Origin: Malaya genurostris
Lineage: Eukaryota; Arthropoda; Insecta; Diptera; Culicidae
Assembly: GCF_030247185.1 (NCBI RefSeq)
Contig: NC_080572.1
Location: forward strand, 35,014,971-35,078,970
Direction of reading: 5' to 3'
Length of the DNA: 64,000 bases
In this document: piece after piece, positions 23,821 through 34,987 of the stretch
Numbering within the stretch: position 1 is the first letter of the stretch
Layout of the letters: each line of letters begins with the position of its first letter
Program-made: the position numbers and the translations under genes
The notes under the pieces: model-generated
Databases searched by the model: none
What the model saw: the letters and a program-made list of their open reading frames with translations, nothing else
Told to the model about the DNA's origin: nothing

Positions 23821-26439
23821 TTTCCATCTTTAATTCCCTTCATCTTTCGTCGTGAATACGACTTACTTTACTGTGGAGCGCCTTTTCAAAATTCACCCTC
23901 TGAGAAAGTGGTAAGTTTTTTATCGTGAATATCTCTTATTGTGTCTAACTATCATAATTCATTGTGAGTTCCAAGAAATGCATCGTTTAAAATACTAGTA
24001 ATAAAGAAAGGGAATGCTTGCACAATTCACACAATCGATCAACTAACTGAAACCAATATTAGTAAGCGTGCCAGTTTTATTCGCATTCACAACATCCAGT
24101 TATGTTTCTGACATTACCCACCCACCTTTTTTCTCTTTCTGTTTTCCCTGGAGCGATGATGAAAGGTTGAACTTCGATCAGTAATATCATGTTTGATAAA
24201 TTTACAGCTACAGTATAAGTTTTATGTTTTCCTCATAATCTTCATCATGAATACTCTCACTCAACGTTTTTAAATCATGCAATACAATTATCATTTACGG
24301 AAACGTGAAAAACAAAAAAAAACATTTTGAAACATTTCAAAACATATATCGAACCTCATCCTAGTCAACTCATCCTGATAAATGGCAGGGGCACATTATG
24401 ATTCACGATGTGAATTTTGTTTTGTCATCCTCAGTACATAAGTTAAAACGGTTACCATGCTGAACGGAAAGTCTGACCCGTTTCTGCCCAGTTCGCAACG
24501 AATCTTGCCAAAGCTGTTGACATCATTAATGTCAAGGACTAAATTGATTGGCAAAAATTGTCTCTGCCACCTCATTCGCTGGTATAGTGAGATTTCCAAA
24601 ACACGATCATTAAATTTGAATTATGACTTTGGAGATTGGGCCAATATTGGTTCTTATACAGTGAAACCCGAAGATACAACAACAGCAACAACACGGGATG
24701 GTTATTGTTATTCTTCTTTCTACAGATTTGGCAATCGGTGGCAGTTTCCTACACCCACTCCAGATGTTGGGCGATTATCTTTAATGATAAACATTCTTCT
24801 CTTGTCTGCATGGGATTAGCTTTCTAAACAGTGCTGGACGGTCTGCGAATCAGAGGAGGTGATTTTTCTTGAGTCAAAAGTGGTGAAAATAACCCAACAG
24901 ACCCACATAAATATTCCTCCAGTCTGGTGCGAAAATAGTTCTTCATTCTTTCAGCCGGTGTCATTGAGTAACTGAGCACTAGGGTCATCAGCTCCGGAAG
25001 TAGATTTATTTTTCCTCTGTCAGTCGTTAGAAGGACCCGCAGCTTTGACATTCGTTCAATGCCCGGAAATGAATTATAGGTTTGTTGTTTAAGCCGTGTT
25101 GTTTGGAAACGCTTCTCTGTATTGATATGGGGGAATTGTGCGGAAAAGTTTTACGGATGGGTGGGTGATCGGTTTGAAATATTATTTATTCTCGGAACCC
25201 ATACCGTAGCGACTTGCGATGATTTATTTGGTGACGTGCTTACTTTCACCCGGAGGACGTTAAAGTGCTTCGTAGGGGTTTTTCGCTGTTGCTTTGACAC
25301 TTTTGCTTATAGGCCTAGCCATAACAAAATGCTACCAAATGTTTCAGTGAAATCGGGAGAGATAGCATTGAAAATCGTTATTGTTATTAGACAAGTGAAT
25401 TCGTTCCTGTATGCTGGAACTCAAAAGTTGGGGTCTAGTGACAGTAGAATTAAAGTCGGGCAGACCAGGGCGAGATGGAACGCTTTTGTTATTTTAATTT
25501 TTAAATCTTAATAGACAACTGACAACTATATTGTAAAAAATACTTTGGTTTAATGTTCATACCTTTAGTTGTAACTGTGATTTTTAATATGTGGGTATAA
25601 ATATCATGTTAGATTCATGACTTTATAGTAATTGTGTTTATTAAAAAACTTGTTATTTTCATTAAACAATGTTAAATTTATTAGTTTCAAGGATATTTAT
25701 TGCGAATTGCAATTTTTTTAAAAATATCATTGTATTTCGCGATCTTCCGATAGCTCTCATTTATATTTCTTCACGGCAGCTTTAATGACAATCGTATCGG
25801 AACCCTGTTTGGTTTTCTTTACTGGTTCGTATAATACTATTGCAGATTAGCATTTCGAAGGTTTTCATATCTTAAAGGCTATTTAGTATGTTTTACAAAA
25901 TGGCATGACTTCACGAGTTCAAGAATTTGGTCGTAACTACAGAACGAAAACTTAAATTATCAAAAAATTACTTACACATGTGACAAGTAGCTTCTCTCAC
26001 ACACTAACGATATTTACTACAAGTTGCGATACTTACTCTAAACGTTTTGGAATTATTCAAATAAATTAATTCAAAAGTTACTAACAGCCATAATTGTTTA
26101 GAATCCGTGGTGAGTTTTTCTAATTTCGAAGGTGATTAATAGCATTAAATAAGTTACTAAATCAAAATTTGATTACAAACACGCAAACCAATTTCCTGGT
26201 TTATTCAAAACGTAATATGGAAAAAACTGTAATTTTGATTTGAAAATTTAAAATTTTTGTGCTACAATACATAACGATTTGTTGCACGAAATATTTGTAA
26301 CGCACCACGAATATAATAGTTCAGAATTCTATGGTACTGTTTATCAGCTGAATTTCCCTAACAGGGGCGTCAGAATTCAGAGTTTACGAGCCGAATGATT
26401 ACTTTGGATAGGTGACCCAGTCAATTGAGAAAAACCTGT
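23821..26439. other. Gene-free stretch, unassigned
   Basis: Bases 24360-25510 look single-copy, with frames such as 24457-24819 and 25122-25511 that show no recognisable domain. Bases 25510-26340 are AT-rich without features. Confidence 0.4.
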
Positions 26440-26960
26440 TTTAATCCACCTTGTGGTGTAACGGTGCCTTTTTCATTAACATTTCACTAGAAATCGATGC
26501 AAGTTTCATATTGTACATTTTGAATGACTATTTCCGAAATCGGAATGGGGAAACTGTCGAAATTGCAGTAAGTTTTTTTGGCCATTAAATAGTTTAATTA
26601 GTTTTACAGCCTGTTTCGAAAATTTCGTACTTTTTTGTGTCGTCAACTATATGAAGGTTAGACATTTTTATCTTTCATTATCCTGTCTTTACTTGGGCAC
26701 CGTATTCAACAAAAATCACACACCAGTAACAGACATTCGTGCTTGTGCCGTGATTCTGTTTTCTTCAAACGGTTGAAAACTCGATTTCATGTGTGCTCGG
26801 TGCCGAATTTTGTGAAAATCGGTTTAGCCATCTCCACAAAAAGGTAGTAAAAATATTTCCATTTTTTTGCACATTTTACCTCATTATTCCGGAATCAGAG
26901 ATCAGATCCAAAAAAAAATCAAGAATTTTGTTCGTGACCACTATTTCCGGTGCGCCCGGT
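26440..26960. repeat. Culicine dispersed repeat, partial
   Basis: It opens 'ttttaatccaccttgtgg' and 'gtgcctttttcatt', the same left end as the 2953 copy, and continues with 'aaaatcggtttagccatctc', 'attattccggaatcagag' and 'actatttccggtgc'. The right end is lost. Confidence 0.6.
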
Positions 26961-28234
26961 ACCGGGTAATCTCGGTAGTCACATATTTTTCAAAAAATCA
27001 TAAAGAAGCTAATTCGTTTGCAATGAAGATTCTAAGTTACAAATCACATATTTTTTTATATTAAGTGTTTCACTCGTCAAAATTTCGCTCGTGCATCATA
27101 AAAATCCAAACTACTCGCACGCCAACTCGAGGAAAATTTTGAATGTGGCCAAATTAACTGTGGTCAACGTAATTTTTTTGTATTACATATCGCTTTCGAT
27201 TCATCAGTGCATTACCAGTTGGTATTGAACTGCTAATACGCACACAAATACACTTAAGATCAGATCTAGGTTGTGTAAAAGTATGTATGGTCTTCAAAAT
27301 ACTTGTTAAATTAGATATTTGACAATGACTATTGATAGGAATAATTTTTAGTTTTTTTTTACGTTATTTGCTTCGCGCAGGAATCTGGTGGTTCCTCATT
27401 GAAAAGTTTTTTCATTAACTTCACAGGAAACCATCACTATCCTATCTTTCACCGTTTTCAATTGCTTCCAAGCACATTTTTCCCTATATTTTAGTCTGTA
27501 ACCAGTTTTATCTGTCTAATCAAAGTAATCATAATACAGATGAAAGTCATAATGCTAAGAAAGTCTGTCGCAGTCAAACACAAAATAAACTTGACTGTTG
27601 CAATCATTTAACTGTGAATATTGATCATATTGTCAGACAAAATATAAACTGTCAAAGGATTACTTGGTTATGGCAGATAAACTGTTTCAGATAAACTGGC
27701 AAGTCTGATCGTAGCTCAAGAAAGTAAGAGTGGTGCAGATTTTCAGACAGCCGGTAGTCTGTAACTACATGGTCTCTAGAAACAACGAATATCGGATTAA
27801 CATTCCTCAGAATTTTCTCAGTAGCGCACTGTCTTTAGTTGTCGCATCTCAAATTTTTACTCAGGCGTGACAGTGACGAGTTGCAGAGCACAATAAAGTT
27901 TTTTTTAACGTTTTCAATTTATTTATATAGCCTATTGTATCTAACAAACGAAAAGCATATCATCAGCATTCGTGTATTGAGTCTATTCAAGCTCAACATC
28001 GCGCAGCAGCGTTTGCCAACAATGCAATTCTACCTGTTCGTCATGCTCGAAGTCCATTTTCAAACAACTGCAGAAAACACTCCGTAGCCATTGTGTTTCG
28101 AAAGCAATTCTCCTTTCTGCGCCATTGTCAAAATTTCAGCAGCACAATTCCGGAATTTATTTTTCTGCAACGAAATACGAATCAACACCGACACCTGATG
28201 GGACTTGTTAAAGTAAACTTTAAATTACCTCACC
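26961..28234. other. Gene-free stretch up to the LINE A target site
   Basis: No gene recognised. The last ten bases, TTACCTCACC (28225-28234), are the 5' copy of the LINE A target-site duplication. Confidence 0.5.
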
Positions 28235-28532
28235 AGTCGGTGTTGAACAGTCGTTCGCACCGCACGCGTATAGCTCTTGGCTCCTGGAATTTTTTTTTTT
28301 CTGGCTACCTAGAGTTTCATTGATTCAAGGCTTCAGTCTTTTTCAAGGCTACCTGAATCACTAACTAAGTGACTAAGTGATACAAAGAGTGATATTAGAG
28401 TGACTAAGTGATACAAAGAGTGATATTAGAGTGACTAAGAAATTAATCAGCCTTTTTTAAGGCTAGCTAGGAGTCTAATCGAAGACTAATTTAGCCTAGT
28501 TAATTTAATTTAAAATTTCATTAATTTCAAAA
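28235..28532 (+). promoter_or_regulatory. LINE A 5' UTR with hairpins and a tandem duplication
   Basis: LINE 5' UTRs usually carry an internal promoter. This one holds short self-complementary words: 'agccttttttaaggct' near 28450 and 'agtctaatcgaagact' near 28470. A 31-bp unit beginning 'gtgactaagtgatacaaaga' is present twice, at about 28369-28438. Copy C has more hairpins of the same design at the matching place. Confidence 0.5.
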
Positions 28533-30037
28533 ATGCCTGCGTCCAACCGGAAAGGCAACAAGCCTAAGGCTAAAAATAATTCAATACGGAATAAATCACA
28601 ATCCGTTATTCAACATTTTTCTAATAACATTCACGATCTTATAGAATCTGAATGTAAAAATAAAAGACAACGGACGGATTTCCCTACCGTTGATCCTATG
28701 CCGTCTAACAATATTTACGAGATTCTTCCTGAATCCGATTGTAGCGACATAGAAGAAAATTCTTCAAAAATTCCCAAAATGGACGCTTGTCGTTCTGGGA
28801 AGAAACATCAATCTATGCCACCAGTGACGGTGATGATTTCCGACTTCAAAGCATTCCGTACTGAGCTTTCTACTTTTCTCCCGGAAGTAAAAGTCTCATT
28901 TCAAATCGGACGAAGAGGAGAGGACGAAGAGGAGAATGTCGAGTCTTGGTGGATGGATTGGAAGATTACGAACGTCTTATTCGATATTTGTCCGAAAAAC
29001 TTCATAAATTTTATTCATATGATATAAAATCAGACAGACCCTTCAAGGCTGTCTTGAAAGGATTATCAAATGATCAAAGTATTGATGAAATTAAAAATGA
29101 ACTAAAAGAATTGCTTGGTTTTGCCCCTTCCCAAGTAATACTTATGAAAAAAAGAGCGAATGGTACTTCTAAACCACGCTCTGGAATTTCCCATGAACTT
29201 TACCTAATACACTTCAATCGAAGTGATGTAAACAATTTGAAAACTTTAGAAAAAGTACGTTTCATTTCCCACATTAAAATTCATTGGGAACATTATAAAC
29301 GGCATAATCGTATTGCAAACTTAACGCAATGTCGTCGTTGCCAAGGCTTCGGTCATGGAACCAAAAATTGTCATATGGATATACGGTGTTTGAATTGTGG
29401 TAAATCGCATTCGAAAGACGCTTGTCCAATGAATGAAACCACTGATAAATTTTCATGTTCAAATTGCAATGGAAATCATAAATCCAATTATTTGAAATGT
29501 CCTGTCAGGGAAAAAATTTTAAACGCTCGTTCGCTTAGACAACAAGTCAAATCAACGACCTTAAATTTACAGAACATACCTGAAAATTCTTCTAAGGCAC
29601 CTGCCAATTCGTCTTCTAACGAAAACAATTTATTGACAGGTAGATCGACCTCGTCATCATCTTCTTCTAATTTCACTTATGCTGGTATATTAGGTAGAAA
29701 TCTATCTCCTATTTCTTCTAATGTAAATAATCAAAACACAGGACCGCCTTGCAGTTCTTCTTCTAACGAAAACAATTTATTAATAGGTAGACCGGCCAAA
29801 TCATCTTCTTCTAATGGCAGTCTACCTACAAATATTCCTTCAATGCCATTCGCTTCTTTAAATGAAGTCGATTTAGGCGATATAACTGAAAATAAAATGA
29901 TCTACCTACAAGATCAACTTTTTCAAATGATCATCCAAATGAATTCGACTTCATCACTTTTTGAAGCATTTCAAATCGGATGGAAATTTGCAAATAATAT
30001 TATAATGAATTTAAAATTTAACAGTGATGTTAAATAA
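28533..30037 (+). pseudogene. LINE A ORF1 (gag-like RNA-binding protein), frameshifted
   Basis: ORF1 of Jockey-type LINEs coats the element RNA and carries it with ORF2 to chromatin. The ATG at 28533 opens a basic N-terminus (MPASNRKGNKPKAKNNSIRN). The protein runs in frame to about 28915, then a near-perfect 14-bp tandem duplication (28908-28935) shifts the frame; the original frame stops at 29027. The rest continues in another register to TAA at 30035-30037. It includes a PRE_C2HC-like region (DIKSDRPFKAVLKGLS) and three zinc knuckles: CRRCQGFGHGTKNC, CLNCGKSHSKDAC and CSNCNGNHKSNYLKC. A Ser/Asn-rich linker follows with repeated SSSSNENNLL modules. Copy C has only one 14-bp unit at this place, so the duplication is the lesion. 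It ends overlapping ORF2 by 11 nt. Confidence 0.85.
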
Positions 30038-32678
30038 TTATTTGAATATTTTAAATTGGAATGCTCGATCTTTGAAATCGAGTGAAGATGAATTTTATAA
30101 TTTTCTCAAAGTTCACAAAATTCATATTGCCATTGTGACAGAAACTTTTCTTAAACCAAATGTAAAATTGAAAAGTAATCCACATTATGTGGTTCATCGA
30201 TTTGACAGGTTTACTGGAATTGGTGGTGGAGTTGCCATTTTTGTCCAACGGCAAATTAAACATCGAATTTTACCTTCTTTCAATACTAAAGTTATTGAAA
30301 GCTTGGGAATCGAAGTTGAAACCATTCATGGAATTTATTTCATCGCTGGAGCATATTTGCCATTCCAATGCACCGGCGAACAATTAAATTTCTTTAAAGG
30401 CGATTTGCAAAAACTTACAAGATATCGATCGAAATTTTTCGTAATAGGGGACTTAAATGCTAAGCATGTCCAGTGGAATTGTAGGCAAAATAACAGTAAT
30501 GGTAAAATACTTCATAATCAACTCTCAGCTGGTTACTTTACAGTTCTTCATCCCAGTAATCCTACTTGTTTCTCTTCCGTGAAAAACCCGTCTACAATTG
30601 ATCTGGTTCTAACAGATCAAAGTCACATTTGTAGTGAACCGATTACTCATGCTGATTTTGACTCAGATCATCTTCCAGTAACATTCAGACTTTCCAACGA
30701 AGCTATAATTAATCCAATTAGTTCTATTTTCAACTATCATAGAGCTAATTGGTTGAATTACAGATCTCACATTGAAAATCATGTGGATCATGAAACTATT
30801 TTAGAAAATTCTGCGGACATCGACACAGCAATTGATAATTTGAATCATTATATTATCGAAGCTAGAAATCTTTCAGTTCCCAAAGCTCAAACTAAATTAA
30901 ATTCTCCTATCATCGATGACAATCTTCAACTGCTCATTCGGTTGAAGAATGTTCGTCGACGACAATATCAACGTTCTCGTGATCCTGCTATGAAAAACAT
31001 AGTTAAGGATTTACAAAAAGAAATTAAACATAGATTTACTCTTTTGCGAAATGAAAATTTCGCTAAAGAAGTTGAACAAATTAAACCATATTCTAAACCT
31101 TTCTGGAAACTTTCTAAGGTTCTTAAGAAACCTCAGAAACCTATTCCTGCTCTCAAGGAAGGAAATCAAATACTTCTTACAAATGGCGAAAAAGCTCAAA
31201 AACTTGCTCAGCAGTTCGAGAGTGTCCACAATTTTAATTTGAACGTTGTGAGTCCTATTGAAAATGAAGTCTCACTGAAATATGATCATATTTCAACTCA
31301 AGTGTTATCACACGATGACATTATTGAGACGAATTTTGATGAAATTAAATCAATTATTAGAAAACTTAAAAACATGAAGGCTCCTGGTAATGATGGAATT
31401 TTTAATATTCTTATTAAAAATCTTCCCGATGTTGCCTTGAGACTCCTGGTTAAAATTTTCAACAAGTGTTTTTCATTAGCTTACTTCCCAAAAAGATGGA
31501 AAAACGCTAAAGTAATTCCTATCCTAAAACCTGATAAAAACCCAGCAGAAACATCAAGTTATCGCCCAATTAGCTTACTTTCTTCTATCAGTAAACTTTT
31601 TGAAAAAATTATCTTGTTAAGAATGATGACTCATATAAATGAGAATTCAATTTTTTTACCAGAGCAGTTTGGATTTCGTCATGAACATTCAACTACTCAT
31701 CAACTTGTCAGAGTAACGAACATGATAAAAGCAAATAAATCTTCTGGGTTATCCACTGGAGTTGCTCTTCTAGACATAGAAAAAGCATTCGACAGTGTTT
31801 GGCACAAAGGTTTAATAGCAAAAATGTCTGATTTCCAGTTTCCTATTTATTTGATCAAAATGATTCAAAATTATTTAACTGATCGTACTCTTCAGGTTAG
31901 CTATCAGAATTGTAAATCTGAATTGCTACCCGTACGAGCCGGTGTTCCGCAGGGTTCGAGTGTAGCTCCAATCTTGTATAATATTTTCACTTCTGATCTT
32001 CCAAATCTACCCGTTGGTTGTCAGAAATCGCTATTCTGTGACGACACAAGTCTGTTAGCCACAGGTAGAAATCTAAGAGTGATCTGCAGTCGCCTACAAA
32101 GAAGTTTAAATATTTTCAGTGATTATCTGTCAAAATGGAAAATTAAACCAAATGCAGCAAAAACGCAATTAATTATCTTTCCTCACAAGCCAAGAGCTTC
32201 TTTTCTTAAACCAAACAATAATCACATTCTCAAATTGAATGGCTTGGAATTGACATGGTCTGATCAAGCTAAATACTTAGGTTTAACGTATGACAAAAAA
32301 CTCACTTTCAAGGATCACATTGAAGGAATCCAGGCAAAGTGTAATAAATATATTAAATGTTTATATCCTCTTATAAACAGAAATTCTAAGCTCTGTCTAA
32401 AAAACAAATTGTTAATTTATAAACAAATTTTCAGACCAGCCATGCTTTATGCGGTACCAATTTGGTCAAGCTGTTGTTCCACCAGGAAGAAAACGCTTCA
32501 AAGGATTCAGAATAAAATTCTGAAAATGATTCTGAAGCGTCCTCCCTGGTTTAGTACAAATGAGTTACACAGACTCACAAATATAGAACCATTAGATGTA
32601 ATGTCACATAATATTATAAGCAAATTCCGACAAAAATCGATGCAATCTTCAATTGAATCGATTCGCTCTCTGTATTAG
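30027..32678 (+). CDS. LINE A ORF2: AP-type endonuclease and reverse transcriptase
   Basis: An 883-residue protein that nicks target DNA and copies the element RNA from the nick. I chose the ATG at 30027 rather than the GTG just before it. Endonuclease, residues 1-225: NWNARSL, catalytic Glu in VTETFL (about 39), GDLNAKH (141-147), DLVL (193-196) and SDHLPV (213-218). Linker 226-440. Reverse transcriptase about 445-760: KAPGNDGI, SYRPISLLSS (511-520), LDIEKAFDSVW (582-592), PQGSSVAPILYN (641-652) and the catalytic FCDD box (670-673), where most relatives have FADD. The C-terminal tail lacks RNase H. Its start overlaps the ORF1 stop by 11 nt, suggesting coupled translation. No internal stop, so it is potentially functional. 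Confidence 0.93.
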   Translation: MLNNYLNILNWNARSLKSSEDEFYNFLKVHKIHIAIVTETFLKPNVKLKSNPHYVVHRFDRFTGIGGGVAIFVQRQIKHRILPSFNTKVIESLGIEVETIHGIYFIAGAYLPFQCTGEQLNFFKGDLQKLTRYRSKFFVIGDLNAKHVQWNCRQNNSNGKILHNQLSAGYFTVLHPSNPTCFSSVKNPSTIDLVLTDQSHICSEPITHADFDSDHLPVTFRLSNEAIINPISSIFNYHRANWLNYRSHIENHVDHETILENSADIDTAIDNLNHYIIEARNLSVPKAQTKLNSPIIDDNLQLLIRLKNVRRRQYQRSRDPAMKNIVKDLQKEIKHRFTLLRNENFAKEVEQIKPYSKPFWKLSKVLKKPQKPIPALKEGNQILLTNGEKAQKLAQQFESVHNFNLNVVSPIENEVSLKYDHISTQVLSHDDIIETNFDEIKSIIRKLKNMKAPGNDGIFNILIKNLPDVALRLLVKIFNKCFSLAYFPKRWKNAKVIPILKPDKNPAETSSYRPISLLSSISKLFEKIILLRMMTHINENSIFLPEQFGFRHEHSTTHQLVRVTNMIKANKSSGLSTGVALLDIEKAFDSVWHKGLIAKMSDFQFPIYLIKMIQNYLTDRTLQVSYQNCKSELLPVRAGVPQGSSVAPILYNIFTSDLPNLPVGCQKSLFCDDTSLLATGRNLRVICSRLQRSLNIFSDYLSKWKIKPNAAKTQLIIFPHKPRASFLKPNNNHILKLNGLELTWSDQAKYLGLTYDKKLTFKDHIEGIQAKCNKYIKCLYPLINRNSKLCLKNKLLIYKQIFRPAMLYAVPIWSSCCSTRKKTLQRIQNKILKMILKRPPWFSTNELHRLTNIEPLDVMSHNIISKFRQKSMQSSIESIRSLY

Positions 32679-32896
32679 TTAGTAAGTTAGTATATAAGTT
32701 CCTTTTCCCCATTACACAATACAAGTAGGTTTAGAATTTTCCCTACACAAAAATCTCAGAATTGCGGAAGCAAATGATGTCTTCATGGTAATAACCAAAT
32801 CATATATATATATAACAGGGCTGAAAAGTCACCACTTGAGGCTGAACACCCAATTTAAATCTTAATAATTTAATTTTAACTCATATTCCAATAAAT

Positions 32897-32938
<42 letters not shown>
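32679..32938 (+). other. LINE A 3' UTR, AATAAA and poly(A) tail
   Basis: It contains 'acagggctgaaaagtcacc' and AATAAA at 32890-32895, then A34 (32905-32938). The same 3' UTR ends copies B and C, so the tail is probably the recognition region for ORF2. Confidence 0.85.
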
Positions 32939-32941
<3 letters not shown>

Positions 32942-32949
32942 ACCTCACC

Positions 32950-33617
32950 GGTGACTGGAAAGTTATTCGATGTTATGCTTTCGCGCCGTTAGTCGGTCGC
33001 ATCTAGCGTGGTCAGTTCCGCATGCAGTCGAAGGTCTGCCGCATAGTCGGAGTGCCACTCACCCAACCTGACTAGCACTCTTCTCGGTGTTCAGGATAAA
33101 AAACAGGTTTACTCAAATGCATTGTGTCTCTGCGTGGTGCTCTCCGGTTTGCTCCTCCGAATCGCTCGATTTTTTGACCATCCGGCCCAGATGTGTCCTG
33201 AACTGGATGCACAAGTGTCCTACTTTTGACCATCCACGTCGAACAGACGTGTCAGATCGAACAAACTGTTTCCATTTTGAATGGGCTCTTTTTTCATTTT
33301 AAAATGGAAGCACGTTAGGTGATTTGGAATTGTTCTGGATGAAAATTTCAGTTGTATCTCAATGTGGTCAGATCAATTATTTTCGCTTTACTAATATCAT
33401 CTTAGTTCCAACATTCATGCAGTCTTCCGGTAAAAAAATTATCCAACATGAAAACTTTTCCAAAATAACAATGCTACAACGTTCCGTTAGACCCAGCATA
33501 CTTTGTTTCAGTGAGTATGATCTGCTGTTCGCCGTGAATTGGTTGCATTGTTTGCCTAGACTCTACTGAATCGTTTCACACACGGGCCCTATCGAACGGT
33601 GAAATCAAAGGAAAATA
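32950..33617. other. Unassigned DNA between LINE A and the mariner
   Basis: The interrupted target sequence resumes here ('ggtgactggaaag'). It is moderately GC-rich and looks single-copy, with no recognisable gene. TA at 33616-33617 is the left mariner target. Confidence 0.45.
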
Positions 33618-34540
33618 CAGGGTGATTTTTTAAGAGCTTGAGAACTTTTTTAAACAATAAAACGCATAAAATTTGCAAAATCTCATCGGTTCTTTATTTT
33701 AAACGTTAGATTGGTACATGACATTTACTTTTTGAAGATAATTTCATTTAAATGTTGACCGCGTCTTAGGTGGTCCATTCGGAAAGTCCAATTTTGGGCA
33801 ACTTTTTCGAGCATTTCGGCCGGAATAGCCCGAATTTCTTCGGAAATGTTGTCTTCCAAAGCTGGAATAGTTACTGGCTTATTTCTGTAGACTTTAGACT
33901 TGACGTAGCCCCACAAAAAATAGTCTAAAGGCGTCAAATCGCATGATCTTGGTGGCCAACTTACCGGTCCATTTCTTGAGATGAATTGTTCTCCGAAGTT
34001 TTCCCTCAAAATGGCCATAGAATCGCGAGCTGTGTGGCATGTAGCGCCATCTTGTTGAAACCACATGTCAACCAAGTTCAGTTCTTCCATTTTTGGCAAC
34101 AAAAAGTTTGTTAGCATCGAACGATAGCGATCGCCATTCACTGTAACGTTGCGTCCAACAGCATCTTTGAAAAAATACGGTCCAATGATTCCACCAGCGT
34201 ACAAACCACACCAAACAGTGCATTTTTCGGGATGCATGGGCAGTTCTTGAACGGCTTCTGGTTGCTCTTCACTCCAAATGCGGCAATTTTGCTTATTTAC
34301 GTAGCCATTCAACCAGAAATGAGCCTCATCGCTGAACAAAATTTGTCGATAAAAAAGCGGATTTTCTGCCAACTTTTCTAGGGCCCATTCACTGATTTGC
34401 AAGCGTTGCTCGTTAGTAAGTCTATTCATGATGAAATGTCAGAGCATACTGAGCAAATAATAATGCATGAAAATCATAACCTCAAAAAATCTGAGCAAAT
34501 ACTAATGCATGAAAATCCTAACCTCAAAAAAATCACCTTT
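33618..34540 (-). mobile_element. DD41D (rosa-like) mariner, internally deleted
   Basis: A 923-bp element flanked by TA (33616-33617 and 34541-34542). The left terminus is CAGGGTGATTTTTT; the right terminus in reverse complement is AAAGGTGATTTTTTT. It encodes one transposase on the minus strand. Next to the right terminus, a unit of about 42 bp beginning 'ctgagcaaata' and ending in 'acctcaaaaaaat' is duplicated (34449-34490 and 34491-34533), which would double a subterminal protein-binding site. Full mariners are about 1.3 kb; the shortfall is explained by the missing DNA-binding region. Confidence 0.85.
33725..34429 (-). pseudogene. Mariner-family transposase lacking its DNA-binding domain
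   Basis: A 234-residue frame encoding a Tc1/mariner DDE/D catalytic domain. The first Asp lies in SDEAHFWLNG, the second in WFQQDGATCHTA, the third in LTPLDYFLWGYVKSK. Counting residues between the second and third gives 41, the DD41D class (rosa-like). The N-terminus, MNRLTNEQRLQI, matches a family start but passes directly to SEWALEKLAENPLFYRQ just before the catalytic core, so roughly 110 residues carrying the helix-turn-helix motifs are missing. The frame is otherwise uninterrupted. Without the DNA-binding region it should not cut its own ends. The fragment at 9.9-10.3 kb has the same junction. Confidence 0.85.
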
Positions 34541-34758
34541 TAGTTGTGTCCATCAGATTGTGAATTGACATTACAAAAAAATGTTTCTATTCAAGACAGG
34601 CTGTTTGGAGCCATTTTCGGAACCGGCCGATGGCTAGTGTGGGTCATTCGTTTTTGAAACAATAGCAACGTCGGATGGATGATTGGTGGACGATTGGCTG
34701 GGATTGAAAATTTTCCAATGAAATCAACGGGGATATTGGCTCAAATAGACGAACACTA

Positions 34759-34985
34759 GGGTAACAGAGGTATTTTGGCCCGCTTTTGGATCAATTTTAT
34801 TTTGGCCCACTTTGTAAAAATATCCACCAAATGTTTTAATATCTTTCAAAAATCCTTCCGCAATAGGTAATTTAATGTGATTAGCTTCAAACTGGTGCAA
34901 CATGGGTTACCTAAGATCGATTGAATCCATATAGTTTGTTAGGTGGGCCAAAATATATGAAGTGGCCAAAATAGCTCTGTTACCC
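34759..34985. mobile_element. TA-target MITE, GGGTAACAGAGG family, copy 1
   Basis: Inverted termini GGGTAACAGAGGTATTTTGG and, in reverse complement, GGGTAACAGAGCTATTTTGG, flanked by TA (34757-34758 and 34986-34987). It is 227 bp and non-coding. The same element in reverse orientation lies inside the SINE at 45.0 kb. Confidence 0.88.
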
Positions 34986-34987
34986 TA

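Larger units (their letters stand above)
28235..32938 (+). mobile_element. Full-length Jockey-clade LINE, copy A
   Basis: A 4.7-kb non-LTR retrotransposon bounded by a 10-bp target-site duplication TTACCTCACC (28225-28234 and 32940-32949). It has a structured 5' UTR, ORF1 with zinc knuckles, an overlapping ORF2 with endonuclease and reverse transcriptase, a 3' UTR with AATAAA (32890-32895) and a 34-base poly(A) tail. The start is shared with copy C (CAG[T/C]CGGTGTTG), so this is the true 5' end. ORF2 is intact; ORF1 carries one frameshift. ORF2 has no RNase H, as expected of the Jockey clade; it may be related to the mosquito Juan family, but I cannot confirm that. Confidence 0.93.

Noticed and set aside
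24457..24819. 120-codon frame as a gene
   Set aside because: An overlapping minus-strand frame and no recognisable family; not distinguishable from chance.
28533..30037. Programmed frameshifting in LINE A ORF1
   Set aside because: The frame change coincides with a 14-bp tandem duplication that copy C lacks, so mutation explains it; no slippery site or downstream structure was apparent.
31011..31242. Opposite-strand and shifted frames inside LINE ORF2, recurring in copies B and C
   Set aside because: Lys/Leu-rich shadows of the ORF2 linker; they recur only because the LINE copies are similar.
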